Part shown: in pieces, positions 57,701-64,000 of the stretch
Layout of the letters: every line of letters begins with the position of its first letter
Numbering within the stretch: the stretch's first letter is position 1
Assembly (NCBI GenBank): GCA_964537955.1
Contig: CAZICY010000001.1
Coordinates: 1 to 64,000, forward strand
DNA length: 64,000 nt
From: Mxb001 sp964537955
Lineage (GTDB): Bacteria > Actinomycetota > Actinomycetes > S36-B12
Direction: 5' to 3'
Made by a program: the position numbers and the translations under genes
Notes under the pieces: model-generated
The model's database searches: none
Told to the model about the DNA's origin: nothing
Seen by the model: the letters and a program-made list of their open reading frames with translations, nothing else

Positions 57701-58292
57701 CCGGATGCTCCGCCGTCGTCGGGAAGACGTCGATGATCCCGCCGCGCACGGCGAACTGACCGCGGCGCTCGACGAGGTCGACACGCGAGTAGCCCCGCAG
57801 CACGAGATCGGCCACGACTGAGTCGACGTCGATGTCGGCGCCCTCGTCCAGCACCAGGGGGTCGAGGTCCGCAAGTCCGCCGACCAGCGGCTGGAGGACC
57901 GACCGCACGGGGGCGCAGACCACGCGAAGGGGGTCGCCCGGCGCAGGATGCACGATCCGTCGCAGGAGGCAGACGCGGCCGCCCGCGGTGTCCGCCGCCG
58001 GGCTCAGGCGCTCATGCGGGAGCGTCTCCCAGGAGGCAAAGACCGCCGCGCTCGCCGCACCCAGCTGGTCCTCGACCGCGTCTGCGATCTCCTCGGCCTC
58101 CCGGGCGGTGGCCGTGACGACCAGGATCCTGCGTTCGTCGGGCGCCTCGGCGGCGATCGCACCGACGAACGCGGGTCTGGCCTCGGGGATCGCCGTGACA
58201 TGGACGCCGTCGACGCCGCGCACGGCATGCGCGACCGCCTCGGCGATGCCGGGGATGCCGCTGAGAGCCTGCGCGAGGCCGGGAAGCGTCAC
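54786..58292 (-). CDS. mfd: Transcription-repair coupling factor Mfd
   Basis: Mfd removes RNA polymerase stalled at lesions and recruits UvrA. The 1168-residue protein has the UvrB-like N-terminal region, the RNA-polymerase-interacting CarD-like domain (AGDLVVHEQHGVGRYVEM), the RecG-type helicase core with Walker A GDVGYGKTEIAVRAAF and box II VDEEQRFGV, and the translocation and C-terminal TRCF domains. GTG 58292 overlaps the stop of the upstream phosphatase gene by 4 bp (GTGA) and the protein opens normally there. A longer open frame reaching 58466 is not supported. Confidence 0.96.
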   Translation of the reverse strand: MTLPGLAQALSGIPGIAEAVAHAVRGVDGVHVTAIPEARPAFVGAIAAEAPDERRILVVTATAREAEEIADAVEDQLGAASAAVFASWETLPHERLSPAADTAGGRVCLLRRIVHPAPGDPLRVVCAPVRSVLQPLVGGLADLDPLVLDEGADIDVDSVVADLVLRGYSRVDLVERRGQFAVRGGIIDVFPTTAEHPVRIELWGDTIEEIRDFSVADQRSRHHAGRVELHPARELLLTSQVRARARDLARAHPQAADVLDRVAEGMVVDGMEAFAPVLADRMELIVDLLPQGSLVLLCDPERIRSRAEDLVRTSQEFLEASWHSATAGAATPLDVEGLDLSAAAYRSVADVESAARARGPVWTTDPFAQEGDDLAVEASPLPDRRGNLGEVLDDIRAWRDAGDRVLLLAEGPGSAERLATSLRDEGIPASWREEVPEADPPGGDVIVAAARWQGGFASAGGRVVVVTEGDLFGQRSPVRDAARMPSRRRRTIDPLQLAAGDLVVHEQHGVGRYVEMVQRTVADATREYLVIEYAASRRGQPPDRLYVPTDQLDQVTRYVGGEAPSLSKLGGSDWQRTKARARRAVREIADELVRLYAKRQATPGHAFGPDTPWQRELEDAFPFVETPDQLASIDEVKADMERPTPMDRVICGDVGYGKTEIAVRAAFKAVQDGRQVAVLVPTTLLVQQHFRTFTERYAPFPVKVAALSRFQTDAEAKRTLEGLADGTVDVVIGTHRMLTPQVRFKDLGLLIVDEEQRFGVEHKEHIKALRASVDVLTMSATPIPRTLEMSLTGIREMSTIQTPPEERHPVLTYVGPFDDRQVAAAIHRELIRDGQVFFIHNRVESIDRVAGRLRDLVPEARIAVAHGQMNEHELERIVLDFWERRIDVLVATTIVENGIDIPNANTLIVDRADALGLSQLHQLRGRVGRGRERGYAYLLYPPERPLTETAYERLTTIAQHSDLGSGMQIALKDLEIRGSGNLLGGEQSGHIAEVGFDLYVRLVGEALARARGDSDVALLDVRIELPFDAHIPHDYVPEERLRLEAYRGIAAAVSEADVDAVAEELVDRYGSPPTPVETLLAVARLRVRARDAGVGEIVLAGPRVRFHPVDLPESRQLRLTRLHPGTLMKPAVRTILVPRPPAGSTSDTEWVEWVRGVLDILDPPEGAA

Positions 58293-59128
58293 GCTCCGGA
58301 CGCGCGCAGCATCCCTGCGCGCAGCTGCTCGGCGAAGGCAGGGAGGCCGACGAGGAGATCCGTGACGTAGGGGCGCTCGCGGTTGAAGCTCACCGGGCTG
58401 CCGTCGACATGGGATGCAGTGAGGCCGTGGGCGTGAGCCACCGCCAGCGGCGCGGCGACGTCCCACTCGTAGAAGCCGGTGTCGTGGACGTACGCCTCGG
58501 CGCGACCGGAGAGGATCTCGTTGACCTTGGCGCCGACGGAGCCCACGTCGATCACCTCGACGCCGTGCGGATGCCCCTGCTCGCGCAGGCTCGCGTCGAG
58601 GGCCGCGACCACGTCGGCGAGGACTGCCGGCGGGCGGGTGCGGGAGGCCACGATGCGCACAGGTCGATCCTGGGGGAGGGCGCGCGCGGGCACGGGCACG
58701 TCATCCGAGCGGCGCGCGAGCCCCTGCGCGGGCAGGTCCACCGTGCCGGCGCTCAGCCGGCCGCCCCCGGGCGCTGCAGGATCCGCGTGCCACAGGACGA
58801 CGTGCACGGCGAAGTCGACACGACCCTGGCCGTACTCCCAGGTGCCATCGAGGGGATCCACGATCCACACGCGCTCGGCCCCCAGCCGCGCCAGGTCGTC
58901 GGCTCCCTCCTCGCTGAGGACGCAATCGCCCGGGCGCGCCTGCGCGAGCCGGGCGACGATGAGCTCGTGGGACGAGGCGTCCGCCTGCTTGCGCAGCGCG
59001 TCGGCCCTGTCCTTGTCTTCCACGGGACCGAAGCCGTCGCGCAGTTCGAGCAGCAGCCGGCCTGCTTCGGCTGCCACGCTCGCGGAGACCTCCATGTCGG
59101 TCGCATCGGCGAGGGAAGTGAGGGTCAT
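58289..59128 (-). CDS. cysQ: 3'(2'),5'-bisphosphate nucleotidase / inositol monophosphatase family (CysQ-like)
   Basis: This 279-residue lithium-sensitive phosphatase-fold protein has the metal residues of VLSEEGAD and VWIVDPLDGTWEYGQG (DPxDGT signature) near residue 95, and the C-terminal YEWDVAAPLAVAHAHG (WDxAA motif). The bias towards DGTWEY and the absence of the inositol-binding features favour CysQ, which recycles PAP(S) from sulfate assimilation; inositol or fructose bisphosphatase activity cannot be excluded. ATG 59128 has GAAGGG 6 nt upstream; the start at 59164 would add 12 residues. Confidence 0.85.
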   Translation of the reverse strand: MTLTSLADATDMEVSASVAAEAGRLLLELRDGFGPVEDKDRADALRKQADASSHELIVARLAQARPGDCVLSEEGADDLARLGAERVWIVDPLDGTWEYGQGRVDFAVHVVLWHADPAAPGGGRLSAGTVDLPAQGLARRSDDVPVPARALPQDRPVRIVASRTRPPAVLADVVAALDASLREQGHPHGVEVIDVGSVGAKVNEILSGRAEAYVHDTGFYEWDVAAPLAVAHAHGLTASHVDGSPVSFNRERPYVTDLLVGLPAFAEQLRAGMLRASGA

Positions 59129-59190
59129 GGCGTGCCCTTCGGACGAGTCGGATGTGAGGGACAAGGCGGCGTCGTGAGCCGGGACCGAGC

Positions 59191-59763
59191 CTATTCGGCG
59201 TTGAACCTATTCTGCGCCACGGCGACGCCATCCGAGATGACGCATTCGATGGCGTCATCGGCGCGGTCGATGAGCAGCGCGAGGTCGTCGCGCTGGGCGG
59301 CGGCGAAGGGCTTCAGGACGTAGTCCGCCGGATCCTGCCTGCCCGGCGGCCGCCCGATGCCCACCCGGATGCGGATGGTGTCGCCGGTGCCCAGGACCCT
59401 GCGGATGCTGCGCAGGCCGTTGTGGCCGCCGTCGCCACCGCCATGCTTCACGCGAAGGACGCCGAAGGGGATGTCGAGCTCGTCATGGACGATCACCGTG
59501 CGGTCGACAGGCACGCGGAAGTGGTCCGCCAGGGCCTTCACCGGGCCACCTGACTCGTTCATGTAGGAGCGGCCGCGCGCAAGGACGACTCGATGGCCCT
59601 GCCAGCGCGTGTCGAGCACGTCGCACCGGGTGTAGCGGTCGGACTTCAGTCGGCCGCCCCACCTGTGCGCGAGCTCCTCGACGGCCATGGCGCCGACGTT
59701 GTGTCGCGTGCGGGCGTACTCAGGGCCCGGATTGCCCAGGCCGATGACAAGCCAGGCCGGCAT
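59191..59763 (-). CDS. pth: Peptidyl-tRNA hydrolase
   Basis: Pth recycles tRNA from peptidyl-tRNA released during abortive translation. The 190-residue protein has LVIGLGNPGPEYARTRHNVG with the catalytic His, the catalytic-loop Asp in VIVHDELDIPFG, and GGGDGGHNGLRSI. Length is standard. The ATG has GGAGG 7 nt upstream. It lies directly downstream of rplY, as in most actinobacteria. Confidence 0.95.
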   Translation of the reverse strand: MPAWLVIGLGNPGPEYARTRHNVGAMAVEELAHRWGGRLKSDRYTRCDVLDTRWQGHRVVLARGRSYMNESGGPVKALADHFRVPVDRTVIVHDELDIPFGVLRVKHGGGDGGHNGLRSIRRVLGTGDTIRIRVGIGRPPGRQDPADYVLKPFAAAQRDDLALLIDRADDAIECVISDGVAVAQNRFNAE

Positions 59764-59804
59764 GGCGTCGCCTCCGTCATCCCCGCGAGAGCGGCGGAAG
59801 ATGC

Positions 59805-60284
59805 TCAGGATTCGTCGCTCGAGCCCTCGCTCGAGCCCTCGCCCGAGGAGTCGCTCGCGCCCTCGCCCGAATCGCCACTAGCAGCGGACTCGGACTCCTC
59901 GGCCGGCCCCTTGGGGGCAGGAGCCGATGCGGCGGCCTCAGCAGCGGCGGCCGCCTCGGCGACGAGGACCTCCGCCTCGGCGGCGCGCTCACGCGCTTCC
60001 GCGGCGGTCACGATGATGAGATCGACGTGCTCGATCGTGCGCTTGACCGGGTCGCGCTGCACGTCGCGCGGCTTGGCCAGGGTGGTCGCGGAACCCTGGA
60101 CGATCTCGAGCGTCACCTTCGGCTTGCGCAGTGCCTGCTCGAGGTCATGCCCGGGAAGGGACAGGTGCACGAGCTCGGTGCCGCTGCCGTAGAGGACGAC
60201 GGGGATGCGACCTGACCGGCGCAGCTTGCGCGCGGCACCCTTGCCGAAGTCGGAGCGGGGCTCGGCCTCCAGGCGGATGTTCAC
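59805..60284 (-). CDS. rplY: Ribosomal protein bL25 (CTC family) with degenerate C-terminus
   Basis: This 159-residue protein binds 5S rRNA in the large subunit. Residues 1-~95 form the L25 domain (IRLEAEPRSDFGKGAARKLR, RIPVVLYGSG, DPVKRTIEHVDL). The CTC-type beta-barrel that normally follows is not recognisable. Instead there is an Ala/Glu helix (ARERAAEAEVLVAEAAAAAE) and a Ser/Gly/Glu tail ending GEGSSEGSSDES. GTG 60284 has GGAGGA 6 nt upstream. Some actinobacteria have such low-complexity tails, but loss of the whole second domain is worth noting. Confidence 0.9.
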   Translation of the reverse strand: MNIRLEAEPRSDFGKGAARKLRRSGRIPVVLYGSGTELVHLSLPGHDLEQALRKPKVTLEIVQGSATTLAKPRDVQRDPVKRTIEHVDLIIVTAAEARERAAEAEVLVAEAAAAAEAAASAPAPKGPAEESESAASGDSGEGASDSSGEGSSEGSSDES

Positions 60285-60306
60285 GATCGATCCTCCTCGT
60301 CCACCG

Positions 60307-60323
60307 TCGGAGACGTCCTCCGA
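60307..60323 (-). promoter_or_regulatory. Hairpin in the rplY leader
   Basis: TCGGAG and CTCCGA form a 6-bp stem with a 5-nt loop, about 10 nt upstream of the rplY Shine-Dalgarno. A role in leader folding or bL25 autoregulation is possible but unproven. Confidence 0.35.
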
Positions 60324-60402
60324 GCGGAGCAGCCACGGCGCGGTGCGGCCAGCGGCCACGTCGATCACGGTGCTATGCGCACCCTCGCCGAGGAGCGGCC
60401 CG

Positions 60403-60408
60403 ACTCTA
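60403..60408 (-). promoter_or_regulatory. Candidate -10 (TAGAGT) of rplY-pth
   Basis: TAGAGT in the 168-bp gap between prs and rplY would give a ~110-nt leader. Next to it, towards the prs stop (60420-60445), two direct copies of GGGGCCCGGTC could form a short GGGCCC stem but lack a U-tract. Confidence 0.35.
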
Positions 60409-60452
60409 GCCGAGGCCTGACCGGGCCCCGCGACCGGGCCCCGAGCCCGCCG

Positions 60453-61448
60453 TCAGGGGGAGACCGGGACGCGCTCGGGCGTCTCGAACATCCGCGTCAC
60501 CGAGCCGTCCGTGAAGACCTCGTAGATCGCCTGGGCGAGCAGCGGCGCGATGGACAGGATCGTGAGCTTGTCGAACTGGCGCTCGGGAGGGATCGGCAGG
60601 GTGTTGGTGACGACGACCTCGCTGATGCGCGAGTCCTGAAGCCGCTGCGCAGCCGGCTCGCTGAGGATGCCGTGCGTGGCTGCGACGATGACCTCGGCGG
60701 CGCCGTTCTCGAAGAGCGTGTCCGCCGCCTTCACGATGGTGCCGCCCGTGTCGATCATGTCATCGACAACGATGCAGACTCGATCGCGTACGTCGCCCAC
60801 GACCTCGAAGACGCGGACCTCGTTGGGGGTGTCGGGGTCACGACGCTTGTGGATGATGGCCAGCGGAGCGCCGAGGATGTCGGTCCACTTCTCCGCCACG
60901 CGCACGCGTCCCGCGTCGGGCGAGACGACAGTGATGCGGTCGAGGTCGACGCGCGCGGAGATGTGCTCGGCGAGGAGGGGCAGGGCGAACAGATGGTCGA
61001 CCGGCCCGTCGAAGAAGCCCTGGATCTGGGACGTGTGCAAGTCCACGGTGATGAGCCGGTCGGCCCCGGCCGCCTTGAACAGATCGGCCATGAGCCGGGC
61101 CGAGATGGGCTCGCGGCCGCGGTGCTTCTTGTCCTGGCGGGCATAGCCGTAGAACGGCGCGATCACCGTGATGCGCTTGGCGGATGCGCGCTTGAGCGCA
61201 TCGACCATGATGAGCTGCTCCATGATCCAGGTGTTGATCGGAGTCGTGTGGCTTTGCATCACGAACGCATCGCACCCGCGGACCGACTCCTTGAAGCGCA
61301 CGAAGATCTCGCCGTTGGCGAACTCGTAGGCGTCGACGGGGCATAGCTCGGTGCCCAGATGCGAGGCGACCTCCTCCCCCAGGTCGGGGTGCGCCCGACC
61401 GGTGAGGAGCACGAGCCGCTTGCTCGGGGGGACGGTCAACTCGCTCAC
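60453..61448 (-). CDS. prs: Ribose-phosphate pyrophosphokinase (PRPP synthetase)
   Basis: Prs makes PRPP from ribose 5-phosphate and ATP for nucleotide, histidine, tryptophan and NAD synthesis. The 331-residue protein has GRAHPDLGEEVASHLG, YARQDKKHRGREPISA, the magnesium/PRPP motif DLHTSQIQGFF and VVDDMIDTGGTI. GTG 61448 overlaps the glmU stop by 4 bp (GTGA), giving the conserved glmU-prs operon. Confidence 0.96.
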   Translation of the reverse strand: MSELTVPPSKRLVLLTGRAHPDLGEEVASHLGTELCPVDAYEFANGEIFVRFKESVRGCDAFVMQSHTTPINTWIMEQLIMVDALKRASAKRITVIAPFYGYARQDKKHRGREPISARLMADLFKAAGADRLITVDLHTSQIQGFFDGPVDHLFALPLLAEHISARVDLDRITVVSPDAGRVRVAEKWTDILGAPLAIIHKRRDPDTPNEVRVFEVVGDVRDRVCIVVDDMIDTGGTIVKAADTLFENGAAEVIVAATHGILSEPAAQRLQDSRISEVVVTNTLPIPPERQFDKLTILSIAPLLAQAIYEVFTDGSVTRMFETPERVPVSP

Positions 61449-62905
61449 GATGACTCCTCGCTGGTCGGGGGCTGATCGCGGTCTGCGTCGGCGGCACGCG
61501 CCGATTCGGTGCCGGGGCGCTTGCGCTGCACCCATCCGGGAATGTTGCGCTGGCGAGCACGGCCCACGGCCATCGCGCCTGCGGGGACATCCTCGGTGAT
61601 GACCGAGCCCGCAGCCGTGTAGGCGCCATCGCCGACGGTCACGGGCGCCACGAGCATCGTGTCGCTGCCGATGCGGGCGTGCCGGCCGATCACGGTGCGG
61701 TGCTTGGCCTGCCCGTCGTAGTTCACGAAGATCGTCGCCGCGCCGACGTTGGTCCCCTCGCCCACTTCGGCGTCGCCGACGTAGGACAGGTGCGGGACCT
61801 TCGCGCCCGACCCGAGGCTGGCGTTCTTCATCTCCACGAAGGCCCCCGCACGAGCGTCCGGTCCCAGGCGTGCGCCGGGTCGCAGATAGGTGAAGGGGCC
61901 GACGCTGGCACCGGCCTCGATCACCGCGAGCTCTGCCCATGTGTGGATGAGGGTGGCACCCTCTCCCACCTCGCACGACGTCAGCGTCGTTCCGGGCCCG
62001 ATCCGCGCCCCGGCGGCGACGGAGGTCGGTCCGAGCAACGACGTCTGCGGGAGGAGCGTGACGTCGGGCGCCAGGTCGACGTCGACGTCGATCCAGGTGG
62101 ATCCCGGGTCGAGCATCGAGACGCCGGCGCGCATCCAGCGGTCGTTGATGCGATCGCGCATGAGTGCGGCAGCCTCTGCGAGCTGAACCCGATCGTTGAC
62201 CCCGAGGATCTCGTGGGAGTCGTCTACGACAATCGCGGCGACGCGATCCCCGTCAGCGCGAAGGATGCCCACGGCATCGGTGAGGTACTCCTCGCCCTGG
62301 TCGTTGGCCGTGGTGAGCCTGTCGAGCGCTGGCCCAAGACGGGCCGGGTCGAAGGCATACATCCCCGCGTTGATCTCGTCGATGGCCAGGACCTCGGAGG
62401 AGGCATCGCGGTGCTCGACGATGGCCTCAACGGACCCGTCCGGCGCCCGCACGATGCGCCCATAGCCGGCAGGATCGCGCAGGATCGCGCTGAGGAGCGT
62501 GGCGGCGGCCCCGGTGCGGACGTGATCGTCGACGAGCATCCGCACCGTGGACCCGGTGAGCAAAGGGGTGTCCCCGCTGAGGACGACGACCGGCGCGGAC
62601 GTCAGCGGCTGTGCCGACGCCAGCGCCGCGAGGGCGATCCGCACCGCATGCCCGGTGCCGAGCTGCTCCTCCTGCACGACCGTGTCGACCCACGGCGCGA
62701 CCTCCTCGAGGTGCGCGAGGACCTGGTCGCGCGCGTGGCCGATCACCACCACGACATGCGACGGATCGACGGCAGAGGCAGCCTCAAGCACGTGACCGAT
62801 GAGCGTGCGGCCAGCAATGGCATGGAGCACCTTGGGGGTCGCGGACCGCATGCGCGTGCCTTCACCCGCTGCGAGGACGATGACGATCGGGCCCTGCGAC
62901 GTCAC
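61445..62905 (-). CDS. glmU: Bifunctional N-acetylglucosamine-1-phosphate uridyltransferase / glucosamine-1-phosphate acetyltransferase
   Basis: GlmU makes UDP-GlcNAc for peptidoglycan (and mycothiol) synthesis. The 486-residue protein has the N-terminal uridyltransferase domain (VLAAGEGTRMRSATPKVLH, LSGDTPLL) and a C-terminal left-handed beta-helix acetyltransferase (GAGATIFVNYDGQAKHRT-like block as GAATIFVNYDGQAKHRT, DTMLVAPVTVGDGAY). A charged tail follows. The GTG at 62905 has GGAGG about 10 nt upstream. Confidence 0.95.
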   Translation of the reverse strand: MTSQGPIVIVLAAGEGTRMRSATPKVLHAIAGRTLIGHVLEAASAVDPSHVVVVIGHARDQVLAHLEEVAPWVDTVVQEEQLGTGHAVRIALAALASAQPLTSAPVVVLSGDTPLLTGSTVRMLVDDHVRTGAAATLLSAILRDPAGYGRIVRAPDGSVEAIVEHRDASSEVLAIDEINAGMYAFDPARLGPALDRLTTANDQGEEYLTDAVGILRADGDRVAAIVVDDSHEILGVNDRVQLAEAAALMRDRINDRWMRAGVSMLDPGSTWIDVDVDLAPDVTLLPQTSLLGPTSVAAGARIGPGTTLTSCEVGEGATLIHTWAELAVIEAGASVGPFTYLRPGARLGPDARAGAFVEMKNASLGSGAKVPHLSYVGDAEVGEGTNVGAATIFVNYDGQAKHRTVIGRHARIGSDTMLVAPVTVGDGAYTAAGSVITEDVPAGAMAVGRARQRNIPGWVQRKRPGTESARAADADRDQPPTSEESS

Positions 62906-62945
62906 CGCTCACGGACCTCCACGAGAAGGGTCGCCCCTGGGGGCA

Positions 62946-62963
62946 GCCGACGTCGGCACCCTA
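62946..62963 (-). promoter_or_regulatory. glmU-prs promoter with a perfect 12-bp palindrome at the start site
   Basis: TAGGGT (62963-62958, minus) is the candidate -10. It is followed immediately by the perfect palindrome GCCGACGTCGGC (62957-62946), which would span about -6 to +6. This is a natural place for a repressor site. Confidence 0.45.
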
Positions 62964-62978
62964 CCCCCCGAGCAGGGG

Positions 62979-63049
62979 CTCCCGGCGAGGGAGTCGAACC
63001 CCCATTCAGAGATCCAAAGTCTCTTGTCCTGCCATTGGACGAGCCGGGA
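62979..63049 (-). tRNA. tRNA-Gln (anticodon UUG)
   Basis: This is a 71-nt cloverleaf. The acceptor arms are TCCCGGC and GCCGGGA, the D arm GTCC/GGAC, the anticodon stem AGAGA/TCTCT with loop CTTTGGA (anticodon TTG), and the T arm GGGGG/CCCTC with loop TTCGACT. The discriminator is G, as expected for glutamine, and CCA is not encoded. It lies upstream of glmU on the same strand. Confidence 0.95.
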
Positions 63050-63109
63050 TGGAGCGCCCTCGCGGGGCTCGCCGAGCAGTCTCCCAGGGTCCGTGGGCGG
63101 CCATAGCCC

Positions 63110-63149
63110 TGGACAGGTTACGCAACCGTAGGTTACGGTGGCGTAGGTT
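63110..63149 (+). promoter_or_regulatory. Desaturase promoter with inverted repeat ACCGTA-N3-TACGGT
   Basis: The perfect 6-bp inverted repeat ACCGTA/TACGGT (63125-63139) overlaps candidate -10 elements TACGGT (63134-63139) and TAGGTT (63144-63149). TGGACA at 63110-63115 is a possible -35, 18 bp from TACGGT. The layout suggests a repressor operator, perhaps of a lipid-sensing TetR-type regulator. Confidence 0.45.
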
Positions 63150-63213
63150 TATGGCGCGCCGCCCCATCGACGCGCGCGGTGGCCCGCGGTCGGCAACGAG
63201 TCAGGGAGTGGTC

Positions 63214-64000
63214 ATGACGGCAACCATCGAGGAGCGCGGCGCATCGGGGCGCCCGGCCACCGAGCCCATGGCGCGGGGCATGCGCACGACCATCGGCTTC
63301 TTCGTCGCCGTGCCTCTCATCGCCGTCGCCCTGGCCGTCCCCGTCGCCTGGGGCGGCTGGCTGGGCTGGACCGACCTGGTCCTCGCCGCGGTCTTCTACG
63401 TCATCGCAGCCGCGGGCATCACCGTGGGATTCCACCGCCACTTCACCCATGGCTCCTTCAAGGCGCCCACGTGGGTGTCGGTCGCCCTGGCAATCGCCGG
63501 CTCCACGGCCGTGCAGGGCTCCCTCGACCAGTGGGTAGCCGATCATCGCCGCCATCACGCCCGAAGCGACGAGGAGGGCGACCCGCACAGCCCCTGGCGC
63601 TACGGCACCTCACGGCGCGCGGTCGCGAAGGGACTCGTCTTCGCCCACGTGGGCTGGCTCTTCGACGGCCAGCAGACCTCCATCGAGCGCTACGCACCTG
63701 ATATCCGGGCCAACGCCGCGCTGCAGCGGGTCTCGCGCTACTTCCCCTGGATCGTCGTCTCCACGATCCTCGCCCCAGCGATCCTCGGCGGCCTCCTCAC
63801 CTGGTCCTGGCAGGGTGCACTCACCGCGCTCTTCTGGGCCGGGCTGCTGCGCATCGCACTCGTGCATCACGTCACCTGGTCGATCAACTCGATCTGCCAC
63901 GTCTTCGGGCAGCGTCCCTTCCGCACCCGCGACAACTCCACCAACAATCGCTGGCTGGCACTGCCCTCGCTGGGCGAGTCATGGCACAACCTCCATCACG
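63214..64000 (+). CDS. Acyl-CoA (delta-9-type) fatty acid desaturase, C-terminus cut off by window edge
   Basis: This open frame runs off the right edge after 262 residues. It has the three histidine boxes of membrane desaturases: HRHFTH (74-79), HRRHHA (111-116) and HNLHH at the very end. They bind a di-iron centre. Four hydrophobic segments surround them. It resembles bacterial stearoyl-CoA-9-desaturases (DesA3-like) that introduce a double bond into membrane acyl chains with an electron donor. ATG 63214 has AGGGAG about 5 nt upstream; an in-frame ATG at 63151 lies inside the promoter region and is not preferred. Confidence 0.92.
   Translation, partial: MTATIEERGASGRPATEPMARGMRTTIGFFVAVPLIAVALAVPVAWGGWLGWTDLVLAAVFYVIAAAGITVGFHRHFTHGSFKAPTWVSVALAIAGSTAVQGSLDQWVADHRRHHARSDEEGDPHSPWRYGTSRRAVAKGLVFAHVGWLFDGQQTSIERYAPDIRANAALQRVSRYFPWIVVSTILAPAILGGLLTWSWQGALTALFWAGLLRIALVHHVTWSINSICHVFGQRPFRTRDNSTNNRWLALPSLGESWHNLHH

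Noticed and set aside
59815..59880. Short repeats at the rplY end as a CRISPR-like or mobile element
   Set aside because: They are in-frame codon repeats for Ser/Gly/Glu with no spacers; no CRISPR array or cas gene occurs in the window.
60420..60445. Two copies of GGGGCCCGGTC after prs as a Rho-independent terminator
   Set aside because: The possible stem is short and no U-tract follows on either strand.

Overview
The window is high-GC, gene-dense DNA from a mycothiol-producing member of the Actinomycetota. A mycothiol S-conjugate amidase (mca), DUF501, DUF4307, DUF3817, a PIN-PhoH protein and the gene order glmU-prs-rplY-pth-...-mfd-...-mazG-...-eno-ftsB-DUF501-ppx all point there. As I recall it, that order matches the Mycobacterium tuberculosis Rv1014c-Rv1026 neighbourhood. 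I cannot name a genus. I see no prophage, insertion sequence, CRISPR array or rRNA. Two tRNA genes are present.

Layout. Positions 1-5.4 kb (minus strand) hold a truncated secreted lysozyme-like protein, PIN-PhoH, a cis-prenyltransferase and a YyaL-type thioredoxin-fold protein. From 5.6 to 10.3 kb (plus) lie an amidohydrolase overlapped by an MFS exporter, YqhA, and a prephenate dehydratase of alphaproteobacterial type. From 10.3 to 20.1 kb are an SMR pump, a serine hydrolase, DUF805, a peptidase-S51-like/CysS-C-terminal-like fusion, a beta-propeller membrane protein, and a run of class V PLP enzyme, oxidoreductase, GNAT, DUF4190 and EamA. From 20.1 to 27.9 kb are DUF3817, SURF1, a small membrane protein and mca, then DUF4307, greA, a DrrAB-type ABC exporter, threonine dehydratase and a P450. 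From 28 to 37.4 kb are a KtrBA-type potassium system, a DUF2786/TIGR04338 pair, a FIST sensor protein divergent from a MoxR-type AAA/VWA pair, and an MFS pump. From 37.4 to 45.8 kb are amidase, cystathionine gamma-synthase, MsrA, a Ser/Cys proline-racemase-family enzyme, cystathionine beta-synthase, a metallo-beta-lactamase-fold hydrolase, an SGNH hydrolase and a Bax-inhibitor-1 protein. From 46 to 63 kb are tRNA-Leu(UAA), a family 5 uracil-DNA glycosylase, a dienelactone hydrolase, a LacI regulator, the conserved housekeeping block and tRNA-Gln(UUG). The window ends inside a delta-9-type desaturase.

How it works together. Sulfur and redox metabolism recur: mca, metB with cbs, msrA, and a CysQ-like phosphatase. 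Cell-envelope supply is represented by glmU, uppS, the lysozyme-like protein, ftsB and the desaturase. Genome and nucleotide maintenance is represented by mfd, mazG, udg and prs.

The strongest window-wide signal is regulatory. At least 17 genes have a TANNNT hexamer followed, 6-8 nt later, by the start codon, which is the signature of leaderless mRNA. In several of them the TAG stop codon of the upstream gene forms the first three bases of that hexamer. Four convergent gene pairs share one CTAG as both stop codons. Two genes have striking leader hairpins: a pair of tandem 9-bp hairpins before the BI-1 gene, and a hairpin that would hide the Shine-Dalgarno of the yyaL-like gene. No gene-free stretch exceeds 300 bases.
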